Assembly: GCA_021769725.1 (NCBI GenBank)
Contig: JAETSI010000001.1
Span: forward strand, 201,089-265,088
Direction of reading: 5' to 3'
DNA: 64,000 nucleotides
DNA from: Oscillospiraceae bacterium
Lineage (GTDB): Bacteria; Bacillota; Clostridia; Oscillospirales; Ruminococcaceae
Positions 7,615 through 15,785 of this stretch are shown one piece after another. The position numbers and the translations under genes are program-made. The notes under the pieces are model-generated. The model was not told where the DNA came from. It saw nothing but the letters and a program-made list of their open reading frames with translations, and made no database searches. The first letter of the stretch is position 1; each line of letters begins with the position of its first letter.

Positions 7615-8376
7615 ATGCCTGACCGTTTTTCGAGGACAGAGCTTATGTTTGGACAGGCGGCTATGGAAAGGCTTGCTAAAGCAAGAGTAGCAGTATTTGG
7701 AATAGGCGGCGTTGGCGGTTACGTCGTCGAAGCTCTTGCAAGATCCGGAGTGGGGGAGCTTGATCTGATCGACAATGATACAGTATCCGTAACAAATATT
7801 AACAGGCAGATAATTGCGCTTGACAGCACTGTCGGAATGTATAAGACCGACGCTGCAAGAGCAAGGATATCCGAGATAAATCCAATCTGCCGTGTGAATA
7901 CATATAATACTTTTTTTATGCCGGATACTTCCTCACAGTTTGATTTTTCCCTTTATGATTATGTTATTGACGCTATTGATACGGTGACGGGAAAGATCGA
8001 GATAATCATGAAAGCTCAAGATGCAGAAGTTCCGGTTATAAGTTCAATGGGCGCCGGAAATAAGATTGATCCTACGGCATTCAGGGTCACTGATATTTAC
8101 AGCACATCTGTCTGCCCACTTGCACGTGTCATGAGACAGCAGCTTAAAAAAAGAGGCGTAAAAAAGCTCAAGGTAGTCTGGTCGGACGAGCCGGCTGTTT
8201 CTCAGGCAGAGGATGCCGTTATTACTGAAGAAGCGCTTCCGGGACGTCGGTCGATTCCCGGATCAAATGCCTTTGTGCCGTCTGTGGCAGGACTTATAAT
8301 AGCCGGTGAAGTTATAAAGGATATTTGCAGAAGGCAGACCAATTCAGGCGTTTCTGAAGAAATGAGGATTTTATGA
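7615..8376 (+). CDS. tcdA: tRNA threonylcarbamoyladenosine dehydratase (TcdA/CsdL)
   Basis: A 253-residue E1-like (ThiF superfamily) enzyme that uses ATP to cyclise t6A at position 37 of tRNAs to ct6A. Evidence: N-terminal RFSRTELMFG, nucleotide-binding GIGGVG (29-34) followed by GYVVEALARSGVG, the NINRQ motif, and the C-terminal AFVPSVAGLIIAGEV. Length matches the family. A ribosome-binding AAAGGA lies upstream of 7615. The stop codon overlaps the next start (ATGA at 8373-8376), so the following small membrane protein is translationally coupled. Confidence 0.9.
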   Translation: MPDRFSRTELMFGQAAMERLAKARVAVFGIGGVGGYVVEALARSGVGELDLIDNDTVSVTNINRQIIALDSTVGMYKTDAARARISEINPICRVNTYNTFFMPDTSSQFDFSLYDYVIDAIDTVTGKIEIIMKAQDAEVPVISSMGAGNKIDPTAFRVTDIYSTSVCPLARVMRQQLKKRGVKKLKVVWSDEPAVSQAEDAVITEEALPGRRSIPGSNAFVPSVAGLIIAGEVIKDICRRQTNSGVSEEMRIL

Positions 8377-8600
8377 ACATAAAAAATATCGGCTTATATA
8401 TTATGATGACGCTTATAGCTGTCATGTTTTATTCCTGTTCAGCTGAGAATGGGGGAACGTCAAAAATAGTAACGACGGTGATTTTTATTGTCCTGTTTCT
8501 GGGAGCGTCATTGTGTTCCGCTGTGCTGACCTTTAAATTGAGACGCAAAAAGAATGCAGACAGCAATGAAAATGATCTGTCAAAGAAAAATGAGGAGTAA
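8373..8600 (+). CDS. Small membrane protein of unknown function
   Basis: 75 residues with two hydrophobic segments (about 7-20 and 32-52) and a charged, lysine- and asparagine-rich tail. The first segment ends in VMFYSC, loosely resembling a lipobox, so a lipoprotein is possible but unproven. It overlaps the tcdA stop by 4 bp and is followed by the dockerin protein start at 8605, so it is probably expressed in the same operon. I do not recognise the family. Confidence 0.6.
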   Translation: MNIKNIGLYIMMTLIAVMFYSCSAENGGTSKIVTTVIFIVLFLGASLCSAVLTFKLRRKKNADSNENDLSKKNEE

Positions 8601-8604
8601 AAAT

Positions 8605-9453
8605 ATGATAAAACCAGTAATTTCCATTATGACGGCAGTCTCGGTTCTGTTTGGTACTGCGTCATTTGGCGTTTCTGCTGAAACCAATGTCTGCACTGTC
8701 AATTTTTTGGATTTTGACGGAAACGTGTATTATTCGCTTACCGTTCCGGAGGGTCAGCAGATAGACAAGCAGATAATCAGTCAGATCGATACATCAAAGC
8801 TCCGCAAGCAGATTGGAACCAGAAGCCAGCAGTGGTTCTCTGAATGGTGGGGGATTCCGGAATATATTACCGGAAATACGGACATAAAGCCTCTTTCTGT
8901 TACCGGAACGATATCGCTTGAAAAAGTTCCTGACAAGCATAAATATTACTCCAAGGACAGCGAGATCTATAAGGACGGTCTTATTGTGGATATTACGCTG
9001 GTTACACAGACGGGGTTAGATACCGAAGGAAATTATACCACAAAAAGCGAGATAGTTGACATTTCCTCAACCTGCACTCTAACCCCTAAGACTGCCGGTG
9101 AAGCGTTTAAATCTGGAAATAAGGCTGTTGTAAACATTTTTCCGATAAATTCCGACCAGCCGATCGGTAATTACGAGATCATATATATAGACGGAATAGG
9201 CGATGTCAACGAAGATAAGATTGTTACCGGTTCGGATGCGACAGAAGTTCTTAATGCCTATACAATGCTTTCTTCAAATCCTTCCTATAAGGTGGATGAA
9301 GCGATAATGCTTTACGGTGATATGAATTTTGACGGTATTCTGAACGGCTCAGATGCTACAATGCTTTTACAGTATTATACTATGCTTTCCTCTGACCCGA
9401 CTTACAATCTTGATAAATTCTTTTCCGACATGAATATGAAAAATGCACTCTGA
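8605..9453 (+). CDS. Secreted dockerin-containing protein
   Basis: A 282-residue exported protein. A signal peptide covers residues 1-25 (hydrophobic core ending SFGVSA). The middle region (about 30-200) is of unknown fold. The C-terminus carries two dockerin-type calcium loops, GDVNEDKIVTGSDATEVLN and GDMNFDGILNGSDATMLLQ, each followed by a helix containing YTMLSS. Dockerins anchor proteins to cohesins of cellulosome-like scaffolds. The start at 8605 is chosen for GAGGAG at 8592-8597; the longer frame from 8554 would destroy the signal peptide. No catalytic domain is recognised, so it may be a scaffold accessory or binding protein. Confidence 0.8.
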   Translation: MIKPVISIMTAVSVLFGTASFGVSAETNVCTVNFLDFDGNVYYSLTVPEGQQIDKQIISQIDTSKLRKQIGTRSQQWFSEWWGIPEYITGNTDIKPLSVTGTISLEKVPDKHKYYSKDSEIYKDGLIVDITLVTQTGLDTEGNYTTKSEIVDISSTCTLTPKTAGEAFKSGNKAVVNIFPINSDQPIGNYEIIYIDGIGDVNEDKIVTGSDATEVLNAYTMLSSNPSYKVDEAIMLYGDMNFDGILNGSDATMLLQYYTMLSSDPTYNLDKFFSDMNMKNAL

Positions 9454-9478
9454 AAATAAAGTTTTTTATGTTTTGCTA

Positions 9479-9507
9479 TTGAAATTATTGTAAAAATATA
9501 GTATAAT
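9479..9507 (+). promoter_or_regulatory. Promoter of glyA
   Basis: TTGAAA (9479-9484), 17 bp, TATAAT (9502-9507). A small hairpin TCTGTG/CACAGA (9520-9543) lies in the leader. Confidence 0.75.
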
Positions 9508-9571
9508 GTAAATATCTTCTCTGTGAGGAGACCCCTGCACAGAAAAAAATGTTAAAGGAGTACGATCAACA

Positions 9572-10828
9572 ATGTACAGTGATCTTATGGATTCAATCGG
9601 TTTCGTCAAGGGATACGATCCCGCCGTTGGCGAAGCTATGGGAAAAGAGCTTGCACGTCAGCAGAGAAATCTTGAGCTTATCGCCAGCGAAAATATCGTT
9701 TCGCCTGCTGTTATGGCAGCTATAGGTTCTGTTCTTACAAATAAGTATGCTGAGGGTTATCCCGGAAAGCGTTACTATGGCGGATGCCAGTGTGTTGACG
9801 AGGTAGAGGTTATCGCTATTGAGCGTGCCAAGGAACTTTTCGGCGCTAAATTTGCCAATGTACAGCCCCACTCCGGCGCTCAGGCGAATACAGCCGTTTA
9901 CTTTGCTGTTCTCCAGCCCGGCGATACCGTTCTCGGCATGAGTCTTGCTGACGGCGGACATCTTACACACGGTTCCCCGGTAAACCTCTCTGGTAAGTAT
10001 TTTAACTTTGTATCTTACGGTCTTGATGATGAAACTGAGAGCATCAATTACGATACAGTATATAAGCTTGCTGCAAAGCACAAGCCACGTTTGATGGTTG
10101 CCGGTGCATCTGCATATCCGAGAGCAATCGACTTCAAGAAGCTTTCTGAGATTGCAAGATCTGTAGGCGCACTGTTAATGGTCGATATGGCACATATCGC
10201 AGGTCTTGTAGCAGCTGGCTGTCATGAGTCACCTGTACCGTACGCAGATATCGTTACAACAACAACTCACAAGACGCTCAGAGGTCCCAGAGGAGGTCTT
10301 ATCCTCACAAACAATGAATATCTTGCAAAGAAGATAAATTCCGCTATTTTCCCAGGAACACAGGGCGGTCCTCTTATGCATACGATCGCTGCAAAGGCAG
10401 TCTGCTTCGGTGAGGCGCTCAAGCCTGAGTTCAAGGATTATCAGAGACGCATCGTTGAAAATGCCAAGGCTCTTTCTGAGGGACTTCTCAAGAGGGGATT
10501 CAATCTTGTTTCCGGCGGTACTGACAATCATCTTATGCTTGTTGATCTCCGTCCTTTCAATATCACAGGTAAGGAATTGGAGCGCCGTCTTGACGAAGTT
10601 TATATCACTGTAAACAAGAACGCTATCCACAACGACCCTGAAAAGCCTTTTGTAACAAGCGGTATCAGGATCGGTACTCCTGCCGTTACAACACGTGGTC
10701 TGGGCGTTGAGGAAATGGAAAAGATCGCTGAATACATCTACCTCTGCGCTACGGACTTTGAGAACAAGGCTGACGAGATCCGTGCAGGCGTTAATGCTAT
10801 CTGCGAGAAATTCCCGCTTTATAAGTAA
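9572..10828 (+). CDS. glyA: Serine hydroxymethyltransferase
   Basis: A 418-residue PLP enzyme that interconverts serine and glycine while charging tetrahydrofolate with a one-carbon unit. The PLP lysine is Lys234 in [14 protein letters not shown]. Other family marks are [28 protein letters not shown] and the C-terminal [17 protein letters not shown]. Full length for a bacterial GlyA. It has its own promoter and a strong terminator, so it is a single-gene unit. Cytoplasmic. Confidence 0.97.
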   Translation: MYSDLMDSIGFVKGYDPAVGEAMGKELARQQRNLELIASENIVSPAVMAAIGSVLTNKYAEGYPGKRYYGGCQCVDEVEVIAIERAKELFGAKFANVQPHSGAQANTAVYFAVLQPGDTVLGMSLADGGHLTHGSPVNLSGKYFNFVSYGLDDETESINYDTVYKLAAKHKPRLMVAGASAYPRAIDFKKLSEIARSVGALLMVDMAHIAGLVAAGCHESPVPYADIVTTTTHKTLRGPRGGLILTNNEYLAKKINSAIFPGTQGGPLMHTIAAKAVCFGEALKPEFKDYQRRIVENAKALSEGLLKRGFNLVSGGTDNHLMLVDLRPFNITGKELERRLDEVYITVNKNAIHNDPEKPFVTSGIRIGTPAVTTRGLGVEEMEKIAEYIYLCATDFENKADEIRAGVNAICEKFPLYK

Positions 10829-10836
10829 GTTGCAAC

Positions 10837-10876
10837 AATTTCGGGACGGGCATATTGTCTGCCCCGAAATTTTTTA
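10837..10876 (+). terminator. Terminator of glyA
   Basis: AATTTCGGG pairs with CCCGAAATT, with an inner GGGCA/TGCCC stem, followed by TTTTT. Confidence 0.85.
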
Positions 10877-11150
10877 AAAACAAATTCTTCTGTGGTATTG
10901 CATTTTTTCGCTGACAGGTTTGATTTTTTTATTTAGGATTTGAAGCTAATTTACGTCCGGAGCTATCTCTTTGAGCAGACAGATGAATGTTATTCATGGT
11001 TATGTTTGAATGGTATCGAGTATTTCATCTTTTCTGCGGTTGTCTTTGGCGGATTTATTATTTTAGCTGCTTTCTTTCATATTTGAATAGTATTGAAAGT
11101 AAAAACCGTTAAGAGGCTGCTGAATTATAATATATAGGAGGAGTGTTATA
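10877..11150. other. Intergenic stretch with a short hydrophobic open frame
   Basis: Between the glyA terminator and the cysteine hydrolase. One plus-strand frame, about 10939-11085, is open for about 48 codons and ends in a hydrophobic stretch (FIFSAVVFGGFIILAAFFHI), but it has no ATG or clear ribosome-binding site. It may be the remnant of a small membrane-protein gene. Nothing else seen. Confidence 0.3.
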
Positions 11151-11675
11151 GTGGTACTCTTAGTTGTTGATACGCAAAAAGCAATTACAAACAGTGCGCT
11201 ATATAATTTTGAATTATTTGAATCGCATATCATGGAACTGATAAATAAGGCTCGCAGCAACAATATGGAAATTATTTATGTCAGACATGACGATGGCATC
11301 GGCAGTACTCTTACAAAGGGTAATGAAGAATTTGAAATATATGAAAAATTTAAGCCTGCAGTAAATGAACTTGTTTTTGATAAGAATGTAAACAGCTCTT
11401 TTAAAAACACAGGGCTTATGGAATATTTAAAGAATAAAAATGAAAACACAATTATAGTTGTGGGTTTGCAGACTGATTATTGCATTGATGCGACAATAAA
11501 AGCCGGTTTCGAGCATGGATTCAAAATTATAGTTCCTGCCTATACCAACAGTACATTTGATAATCAATATATGACTGCCGAATTAACTTACAGGTATTAC
11601 AATGACTTTATGTGGAACGGAAGATATGCAGAGTGCGTTTCGTTTGAAAAGGCACTTGAAATGATGACAAGATAA
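11151..11675 (+). CDS. Isochorismatase-family cysteine hydrolase
   Basis: 174 residues with the D-K-C triad of the isochorismatase/nicotinamidase superfamily: Asp7 (VVDTQKA), Lys78 (VFDKNVNSSF) and Cys111 (LQTDYCIDATIKAGFEHGF). The start codon is GTG at 11151, preceded by AGGAGGAG with good spacing. The substrate is not evident; nicotinamide, N-carbamoylsarcosine-like amides and isochorismate are all precedented in this fold. It opens a run of small nucleotide-related enzymes ending in rarA. Confidence 0.85.
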   Translation: MVLLVVDTQKAITNSALYNFELFESHIMELINKARSNNMEIIYVRHDDGIGSTLTKGNEEFEIYEKFKPAVNELVFDKNVNSSFKNTGLMEYLKNKNENTIIVVGLQTDYCIDATIKAGFEHGFKIIVPAYTNSTFDNQYMTAELTYRYYNDFMWNGRYAECVSFEKALEMMTR

Positions 11676-11739
11676 TCCCTGATTTACAGGATATTATTTC
11701 TTATAATCAATGTGAACAGAAGAAGATCATGGAGGTAAT

Positions 11740-12285
11740 ATGCATTATATTTATTGTCCGCAGTGCGGAATAAAGCTTGTAGATAAAATGGCTGGCGATG
11801 ATGGAGAAGTACCGTTTTGTCAGCAATGTAATAAGTATTGGTTTGATGCATTTTCAAGTTGCAGTATAGTATTAGTTGCAAATCAGTATAACGAGATAGC
11901 TCTTTTAAAACAAATATATATGTCGGATAAATTCACATCTTTTGTTTCCGGATATATTACCCCTGGAGAAAATGCGGAGGAAACTGCTGTCAGAGAGGTT
12001 AAAGAAGAATTAGGAATTGATATTGAAAAACTTGAATATGCCGGGACATATTGGTTTGATTCAAAAGATATTCTTATGCATGGATTTATTGGCTTTACCC
12101 AAAAATCTGATTTCATTCTTTCAAACGAAGTGGACTCTGCCGAGTGGTGCGATGCATTAAAAGCGCCTGAAACAATGTTTCCTGACAGACCGGGAAACGC
12201 CATGTATCCAATATATAGAAAATATCTAAAAATAGTAGGTTTATCTGATTTAAAGGAGAAACAATATGGAAAAAATCTGGAATGA
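11740..12285 (+). CDS. Nudix hydrolase with N-terminal zinc ribbon
   Basis: 181 residues. Cys6, Cys9, Cys27 and Cys30 form a four-cysteine zinc ribbon, as in NADH pyrophosphatase NudC. The Nudix box spans 71-93 and matches GX5EX7REUXEEXGU exactly (GYITPGE ... REVKEELGI). Nudix enzymes hydrolyse nucleoside diphosphates linked to another moiety; substrate is not determinable here. GGAGG lies before the ATG. It overlaps the following deaminase gene by 20 bp, implying coupled translation. Confidence 0.88.
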   Translation: MHYIYCPQCGIKLVDKMAGDDGEVPFCQQCNKYWFDAFSSCSIVLVANQYNEIALLKQIYMSDKFTSFVSGYITPGENAEETAVREVKEELGIDIEKLEYAGTYWFDSKDILMHGFIGFTQKSDFILSNEVDSAEWCDALKAPETMFPDRPGNAMYPIYRKYLKIVGLSDLKEKQYGKNLE

Positions 12286-12658
12286 AATGTATGAAGCTGC
12301 AAATTCGGTTCTTAACGAACGCAGGATTTCAGAATATGTTTCCTGCGGAGAAGTTTCGGCAGCTATTCTTTCAAAATCAGGGAAAATATATACAGGAGTA
12401 TGCATTGATACCTGTTCGACACTCGGTATATGCGCTGAGAGGAATGCAATATTCAATATGATAACCAACGGCGAGCAGGAGATAGACAAAGTGCTGTGTA
12501 TTCTGCCTGACGGCTCTAACGGAGCGCCATGCGGAGCCTGCCGTGAGCTTATGGTGCAGATAATGCCCGATACTTACAAGGATATCGAGATCATGCTCGA
12601 TTACGCTTCGGGACGTACTATCAAACTTGGCGAGATAACTCCTGAGTGGTGGATATGA
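12266..12658 (+). CDS. Cytidine deaminase-like protein
   Basis: 130 residues of the cytidine deaminase fold. The zinc site is Cys56-Ala-Glu58 (CAER) plus PCGAC with Cys89 and Cys92, the all-cysteine ligand set of small tetrameric cytidine and blasticidin deaminases. Glu58 is the proton shuttle. AAAGGAG precedes the ATG, which lies inside the end of the Nudix gene. Coupling to a Nudix enzyme and a pyrophosphatase-like protein suggests nucleoside salvage or pool cleansing. Confidence 0.85.
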   Translation: MEKIWNEMYEAANSVLNERRISEYVSCGEVSAAILSKSGKIYTGVCIDTCSTLGICAERNAIFNMITNGEQEIDKVLCILPDGSNGAPCGACRELMVQIMPDTYKDIEIMLDYASGRTIKLGEITPEWWI

Positions 12659-12682
12659 TTGACATTTCGGAGAAATATCAAT

Positions 12683-13015
12683 ATGATCGGTGATATTGTA
12701 ACAGTGACTGTGGACAGACCTATGGGAAGTTTTCATCCGGAATGCAAAGATATGTATTATCCTGTTAATTACGGATATATCGAGGGGATATTTGCTCCGG
12801 ACGGCGAAGAACAGGATGCATATATACTCGGCGTGGATATTCCGTTAAAAACATTTACAGGAAAAATAATTGCAGTTATCAGACGTGCCGACGATGTGGA
12901 AGAAAAATGGGTAGTTTGTCCCACGGGGATGTCATTCACCCGATTTGAAATAATGGAGCAGGTCAGATTTCAGGAACAATATTTTAAATCGGAAATAATA
13001 CTTAGCGAGGTTTGA
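12683..13015 (+). CDS. Inorganic pyrophosphatase-like protein
   Basis: 110 residues with the family I pyrophosphatase core: VDRPMGSFHP, YYPVNYGYI and DGEEQD, then RADDVEEKW. Compared with the classical enzyme the DGDPxD metal site reads DGEEQD (one Asp to Glu) and the protein is much shorter than the usual roughly 175 residues, so activity or substrate may differ. The start at ATG 12683 (CGGAGA at 12669-12674) is preferred over a TTG at 12659. It sits 24 bp after the deaminase stop and 1 bp before rarA. Confidence 0.75.
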   Translation: MIGDIVTVTVDRPMGSFHPECKDMYYPVNYGYIEGIFAPDGEEQDAYILGVDIPLKTFTGKIIAVIRRADDVEEKWVVCPTGMSFTRFEIMEQVRFQEQYFKSEIILSEV

Positions 13016-13016
13016 T

Positions 13017-14288
13017 ATGTCAATACCATTAGCAGATAAAATACGCCCCCAGTCTCTTGATGATGTTGTGGGTCAGGAACATATACTTGCTCCCGGAAAA
13101 CCTTTGCGCAGAATAATTGAAAGCGGAACTGTGCCAAATATGATATTTTACGGTCCGTCCGGTGTCGGAAAAACAACCGTTGCACGTATTATAGCTGAGA
13201 ACTGCGGCATGACGCTGCATAAGCTCAACGGAACAAGCGCATCTACTGCTGATATCAGACAGGTGGTAGGGGAGATAGGAACGTTTGGAACTGAAAATGG
13301 AATTTTGCTGTATCTTGACGAGATACAATATCTCAACAAAAAGCAGCAGCAAAGTCTTCTTGAATACATAGAAAACGGTGATATCACACTGATTGCTTCG
13401 ACAACGGAAAATCCGTATTTTTCCATATATAACGCTGTTATCAGCCGCAGCACCGTATTTGAATTCAAGCCTGTATCGGCGGAACAGATTATTCCGGCAG
13501 TAAACCGTGCATTCCGGATAATTTCGGAAGAAAACGGTATGAATATAGAGGCGGATGACAATATATGCAAAATAATTGCCTATAACTGCGGCGGAGATGT
13601 TCGAAAGGCGATGAATACGGCAGAACTTGCAGTTATCTGTGGAGAACCAGATCTTGGCAAGGTGCGGATAACTGAAGAATCCATGAAAATAATTGCTCAG
13701 CGGAGCAATATGCGATACGACCGTGACGGCGATCAGCACTATGATATTTTGTCGGCGTTGCATAAGTCGATTCGTGGTTCAGACGAGAACGCCGCACTTC
13801 ACTATGCTGCACGGCTGATAGAGGCAGGAGATATAATCTCGCTTTGCCGACGTCTTTTGTGTATTGCATCCGAAGATGTTGGACTTGCATATCCCATGGC
13901 TGTGGTTATCACCAAAGCCTGTGTTGATTCTGCCTTACAGCTTGGGCTTCCAGAAGCAAAACTGCCTATCGCACAAGCTGTAATATTACTGGCGACATCT
14001 CCGAAATCAAACAGTGGAGTAATGGCAATAGATGCCGCACTTGCTGATTTAAAAGACTGCGATGCACTGGATTTTCCACGTCATCTTCAGAACAAGCATT
14101 ACGACGGCAAGGGAGCGGCAGTGGTCGGGCAGAATTATTTGTATCCGCACAATTTTCACAATCATTATGTTAAGCAGCAGTATATGCCGGATGCCCTGAA
14201 AGGTCATGTGTATTATGAATTCGGGGACAATAAGCAGGAACAGTCCGCATATCAGTACAGACAAAAGTTGCTGAAGGAAGCAGAATAA
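13017..14288 (+). CDS. rarA: Replication-associated recombination protein A (RarA/MgsA), AAA+ ATPase
   Basis: A 423-residue clamp-loader-like AAA+ ATPase acting at stalled replication forks. Walker A GPSGVGKT (46-53), Walker B LLYLDE (97-102), sensor STTENP, then the C-terminal tetramerisation region with SEDVGLAYP and NKHYDGKGAAVVGQNYLYPHN. Full length. It begins one base after the pyrophosphatase-like stop with GCGAGG upstream, so it is the last gene of the run. Confidence 0.95.
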   Translation: MSIPLADKIRPQSLDDVVGQEHILAPGKPLRRIIESGTVPNMIFYGPSGVGKTTVARIIAENCGMTLHKLNGTSASTADIRQVVGEIGTFGTENGILLYLDEIQYLNKKQQQSLLEYIENGDITLIASTTENPYFSIYNAVISRSTVFEFKPVSAEQIIPAVNRAFRIISEENGMNIEADDNICKIIAYNCGGDVRKAMNTAELAVICGEPDLGKVRITEESMKIIAQRSNMRYDRDGDQHYDILSALHKSIRGSDENAALHYAARLIEAGDIISLCRRLLCIASEDVGLAYPMAVVITKACVDSALQLGLPEAKLPIAQAVILLATSPKSNSGVMAIDAALADLKDCDALDFPRHLQNKHYDGKGAAVVGQNYLYPHNFHNHYVKQQYMPDALKGHVYYEFGDNKQEQSAYQYRQKLLKEAE

Positions 14289-14290
14289 CA

Positions 14291-14316
14291 AAAACCCCCG
14301 AAAAATTTTCGGGGGA
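14291..14316 (-). terminator. Terminator of the decayed leftward locus
   Basis: CCCCCGAAAA/TTTTCGGGGG hairpin. The T-tract lies on the minus-strand exit, so it ends leftward transcripts from 14320-14960 and may also limit rarA read-through. Confidence 0.75.
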
Positions 14317-14319
14317 GAA

Positions 14320-14940
14320 TGACTTCATAGTTATTCAATTGTAGATTTAAAATGACTTTCATCATTTTGCCAAATTACCCTGTGGACTCACCCTTTCTGA
14401 TTAATTTTTTGAAGAATACCTCGCACTTTCATAAGTATCATTCCTTCAAAATAAAATTATTGGGTAAAAGATTAATTACTGCATCGGAACCACCTTTGAT
14501 TTGATATTTCCCGTCTATGTACAGACGGAACAAGCGGTTTATCAGGAAAATCAACTTCTCATCGGACTCAACCTTTTCTTTGGATTTTGTTTTATAATAT
14601 ATCTAAAGACTCATTGTCGAAATTTCAGATAATCCTGTATCCAAACTGAGTTTAGACATGAAGCCATTTTCATTTAGCAATACGTCAGCTTTGTAATCAA
14701 ATATACTTATTATTTCATTAAATGGAACAAGCATATTGCCTATATTCCCGTTTTGTGATTCAATTACTCAGCAAGCCCGCTGGCTTCACGCTGTTGCTCT
14801 GAACTCTCTTCCATTGGACTCACTCACCTTTCCGCATAGTATAATTTACATTGAGCATTCAGCTCAGTCCAAGTAAATTCAGCTCTTGAAGAATTTTTGC
14901 TTTCTTCGTTTTCCTTGATTATATCTTACCATATCTTTCG
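14320..14940 (-). pseudogene. Decayed leftward gene(s) of unknown family
   Basis: On the minus strand, ATG 14814-14812 follows AAAGGTGAG and opens a frame starting MEESSEQQREASGLA. After a one-base shift it continues VIESQNGNIGNMLVPFNEI..., reaches an in-frame TAG after ISTMSL, and resumes with IYYKTKSKEKV... to a stop after NNFILKE near 14440. A second short frame (start MILMKVRGILQ) has an in-frame TGA, then runs to about 14335. Upstream, a separate short frame ends in QCKLYYAER. The codons read like real protein, but stops and a shift break it up. I cannot name the family. Confidence 0.5.
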
Positions 14941-14955
14941 GTAAATGTCAATAGT
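14925..14955 (-). promoter_or_regulatory. Leftward promoter of the decayed locus
   Basis: On the minus strand TTGACA, 17 bp, TAAGAT (followed by TATAAT four bases on) lies just upstream of the decayed frames. With the terminator at 14291 it delimits an ancestral transcription unit. Confidence 0.55.
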
Positions 14956-14959
14956 ATTT

Positions 14960-15110
14960 TTGAAAAAACATGTATTTTTTAGTGCAAATCGGCACAATGT
15001 ACAATGAGAGAGTTTGTGTTTTGACATAGTATACAAAAAATAGTCAGTGCGTACGAAGTATCCTATGTTGACGGATTTTAAGATGTGTCAGCACGCCCTT
15101 AAACTTCCTC
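14960..15110. other. AT-rich intergenic DNA
   Basis: No convincing gene. Contains only scattered promoter-like AT-rich sequence between the decayed locus and the promoter of the DUF1292-like gene. Confidence 0.4.
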
Positions 15111-15139
15111 TTGCTTTTTTTGTGTATACGGTGTATAAT
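15111..15139 (+). promoter_or_regulatory. Promoter of the DUF1292-like gene
   Basis: TTGCTT (15111-15116), 17 bp, TATAAT (15134-15139). Confidence 0.65.
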
Positions 15140-15183
15140 TAATATATCAAAAAAGTGCGGATAACCGCAGAATGGAGAAAAAT

Positions 15184-15486
15184 ATGTCAGATATGAACGA
15201 ATATACCCCAGATCTTATCGAGTTGGTAGACACTGAGGGAAATAAAAAGAATTTTGAGATTGTTGATATTGCAGAATTTCAGGGAGAGATTTATTATGCA
15301 ATGATTCCAGAGTTTGAAGGCGAAGATATACTTTCTGCCGACTGTGAACTTGTTATACTTAAAGCTGTTGAGGATGATGGGGAGGAGATCCTTGCGTCCA
15401 TTGAAGATGATGATGAGTTCGATATGGTATCAGAATTTTTCATGAAGCGTATGGATGAACTTTATGATGAGGATGATGAAGATTAA
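15184..15486 (+). CDS. DUF1292-like acidic protein
   Basis: A 100-residue, strongly acidic protein (C-terminal DELYDEDDED) resembling the DUF1292/YrzB family found beside ruvX and alaS in many Firmicutes. The pattern IELVDTEGNKKNFEIVDIAEFQGEIYYAMI fits. Function unknown. Start at 15184 is preferred because GGAG (15174-15177) is placed correctly; the in-frame ATG at 15172 overlaps that site. A strong terminator follows. Confidence 0.75.
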   Translation: MSDMNEYTPDLIELVDTEGNKKNFEIVDIAEFQGEIYYAMIPEFEGEDILSADCELVILKAVEDDGEEILASIEDDDEFDMVSEFFMKRMDELYDEDDED

Positions 15487-15506
15487 AAAGAATTGCATAC
15501 AGAGAA

Positions 15507-15536
15507 AACGGCTCAGGATCTTCCTGAGCCGTTTTT
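15507..15536 (+). terminator. Terminator of the DUF1292-like gene
   Basis: ACGGCTCAGGA, a TCTT loop and TCCTGAGCCGT followed by TTTTT. Confidence 0.9.
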
Positions 15537-15554
15537 CAGAGATTGCCTTTAGGC

Positions 15555-15750
15555 AAAATAAAACCGCCTTGCCGGCATATAGTGGATAAAACCCGCACAA
15601 AGCAGGTGGGTAAACGCCCGAATGCTTCACGCTCCCTTCTTCCGCAGGGCGGGAGGTCTGCAATTCACACACGGAGTCGAATTCCCTTATAAGAAGTGTT
15701 GGATCATACAAACTATAATTAATCGAACAAGGCAGTAATATTTATTTGTT
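15555..15750 (-). ncRNA. ssrS: 6S-like RNA
   Basis: On the minus strand a promoter (15785-15757) is followed by about 190 nt without an open frame. The ends pair in a 9-bp closing stem (15736-15728 with 15571-15563) directly followed by TTTTATTTT. A second helix TATAGT/ACTATA (near 15718-15713 with 15583-15578) lies inside, then a large open region, then a GC-rich terminal arm (CTCCC/GGGAG, CGCCC/GGGCG). Length, closing stem, central bubble and terminal arm match 6S RNA, which mimics an open promoter and sequesters RNA polymerase. No primary-sequence match was checked; another structured RNA remains possible. Confidence 0.55.
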
Positions 15751-15756
15751 GACTAT

Positions 15757-15785
15757 ATTATATCACAAAAAAATCAGAAAATCAA
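15757..15785 (-). promoter_or_regulatory. Promoter of the 6S-like RNA
   Basis: Minus strand TTGATT (15785-15780), 17 bp, TATAAT (15762-15757). Confidence 0.7.

Noticed and set aside
9508..9571. Possible glycine or other riboswitch before glyA
   Set aside because: The leader is about 60 nt with only a 6-bp hairpin; no known riboswitch core is visible.
14335..14814. Stop-codon recoding (TAG or TGA read through) in the leftward frames
   Set aside because: A frameshift is also present and every other gene uses normal stops, so simple decay is more likely.
15541..15720. Minus-strand open frame of about 93 codons over the 6S-like RNA
   Set aside because: It has no ribosome-binding site, no recognisable protein features, and overlaps self-complementary RNA-like sequence.
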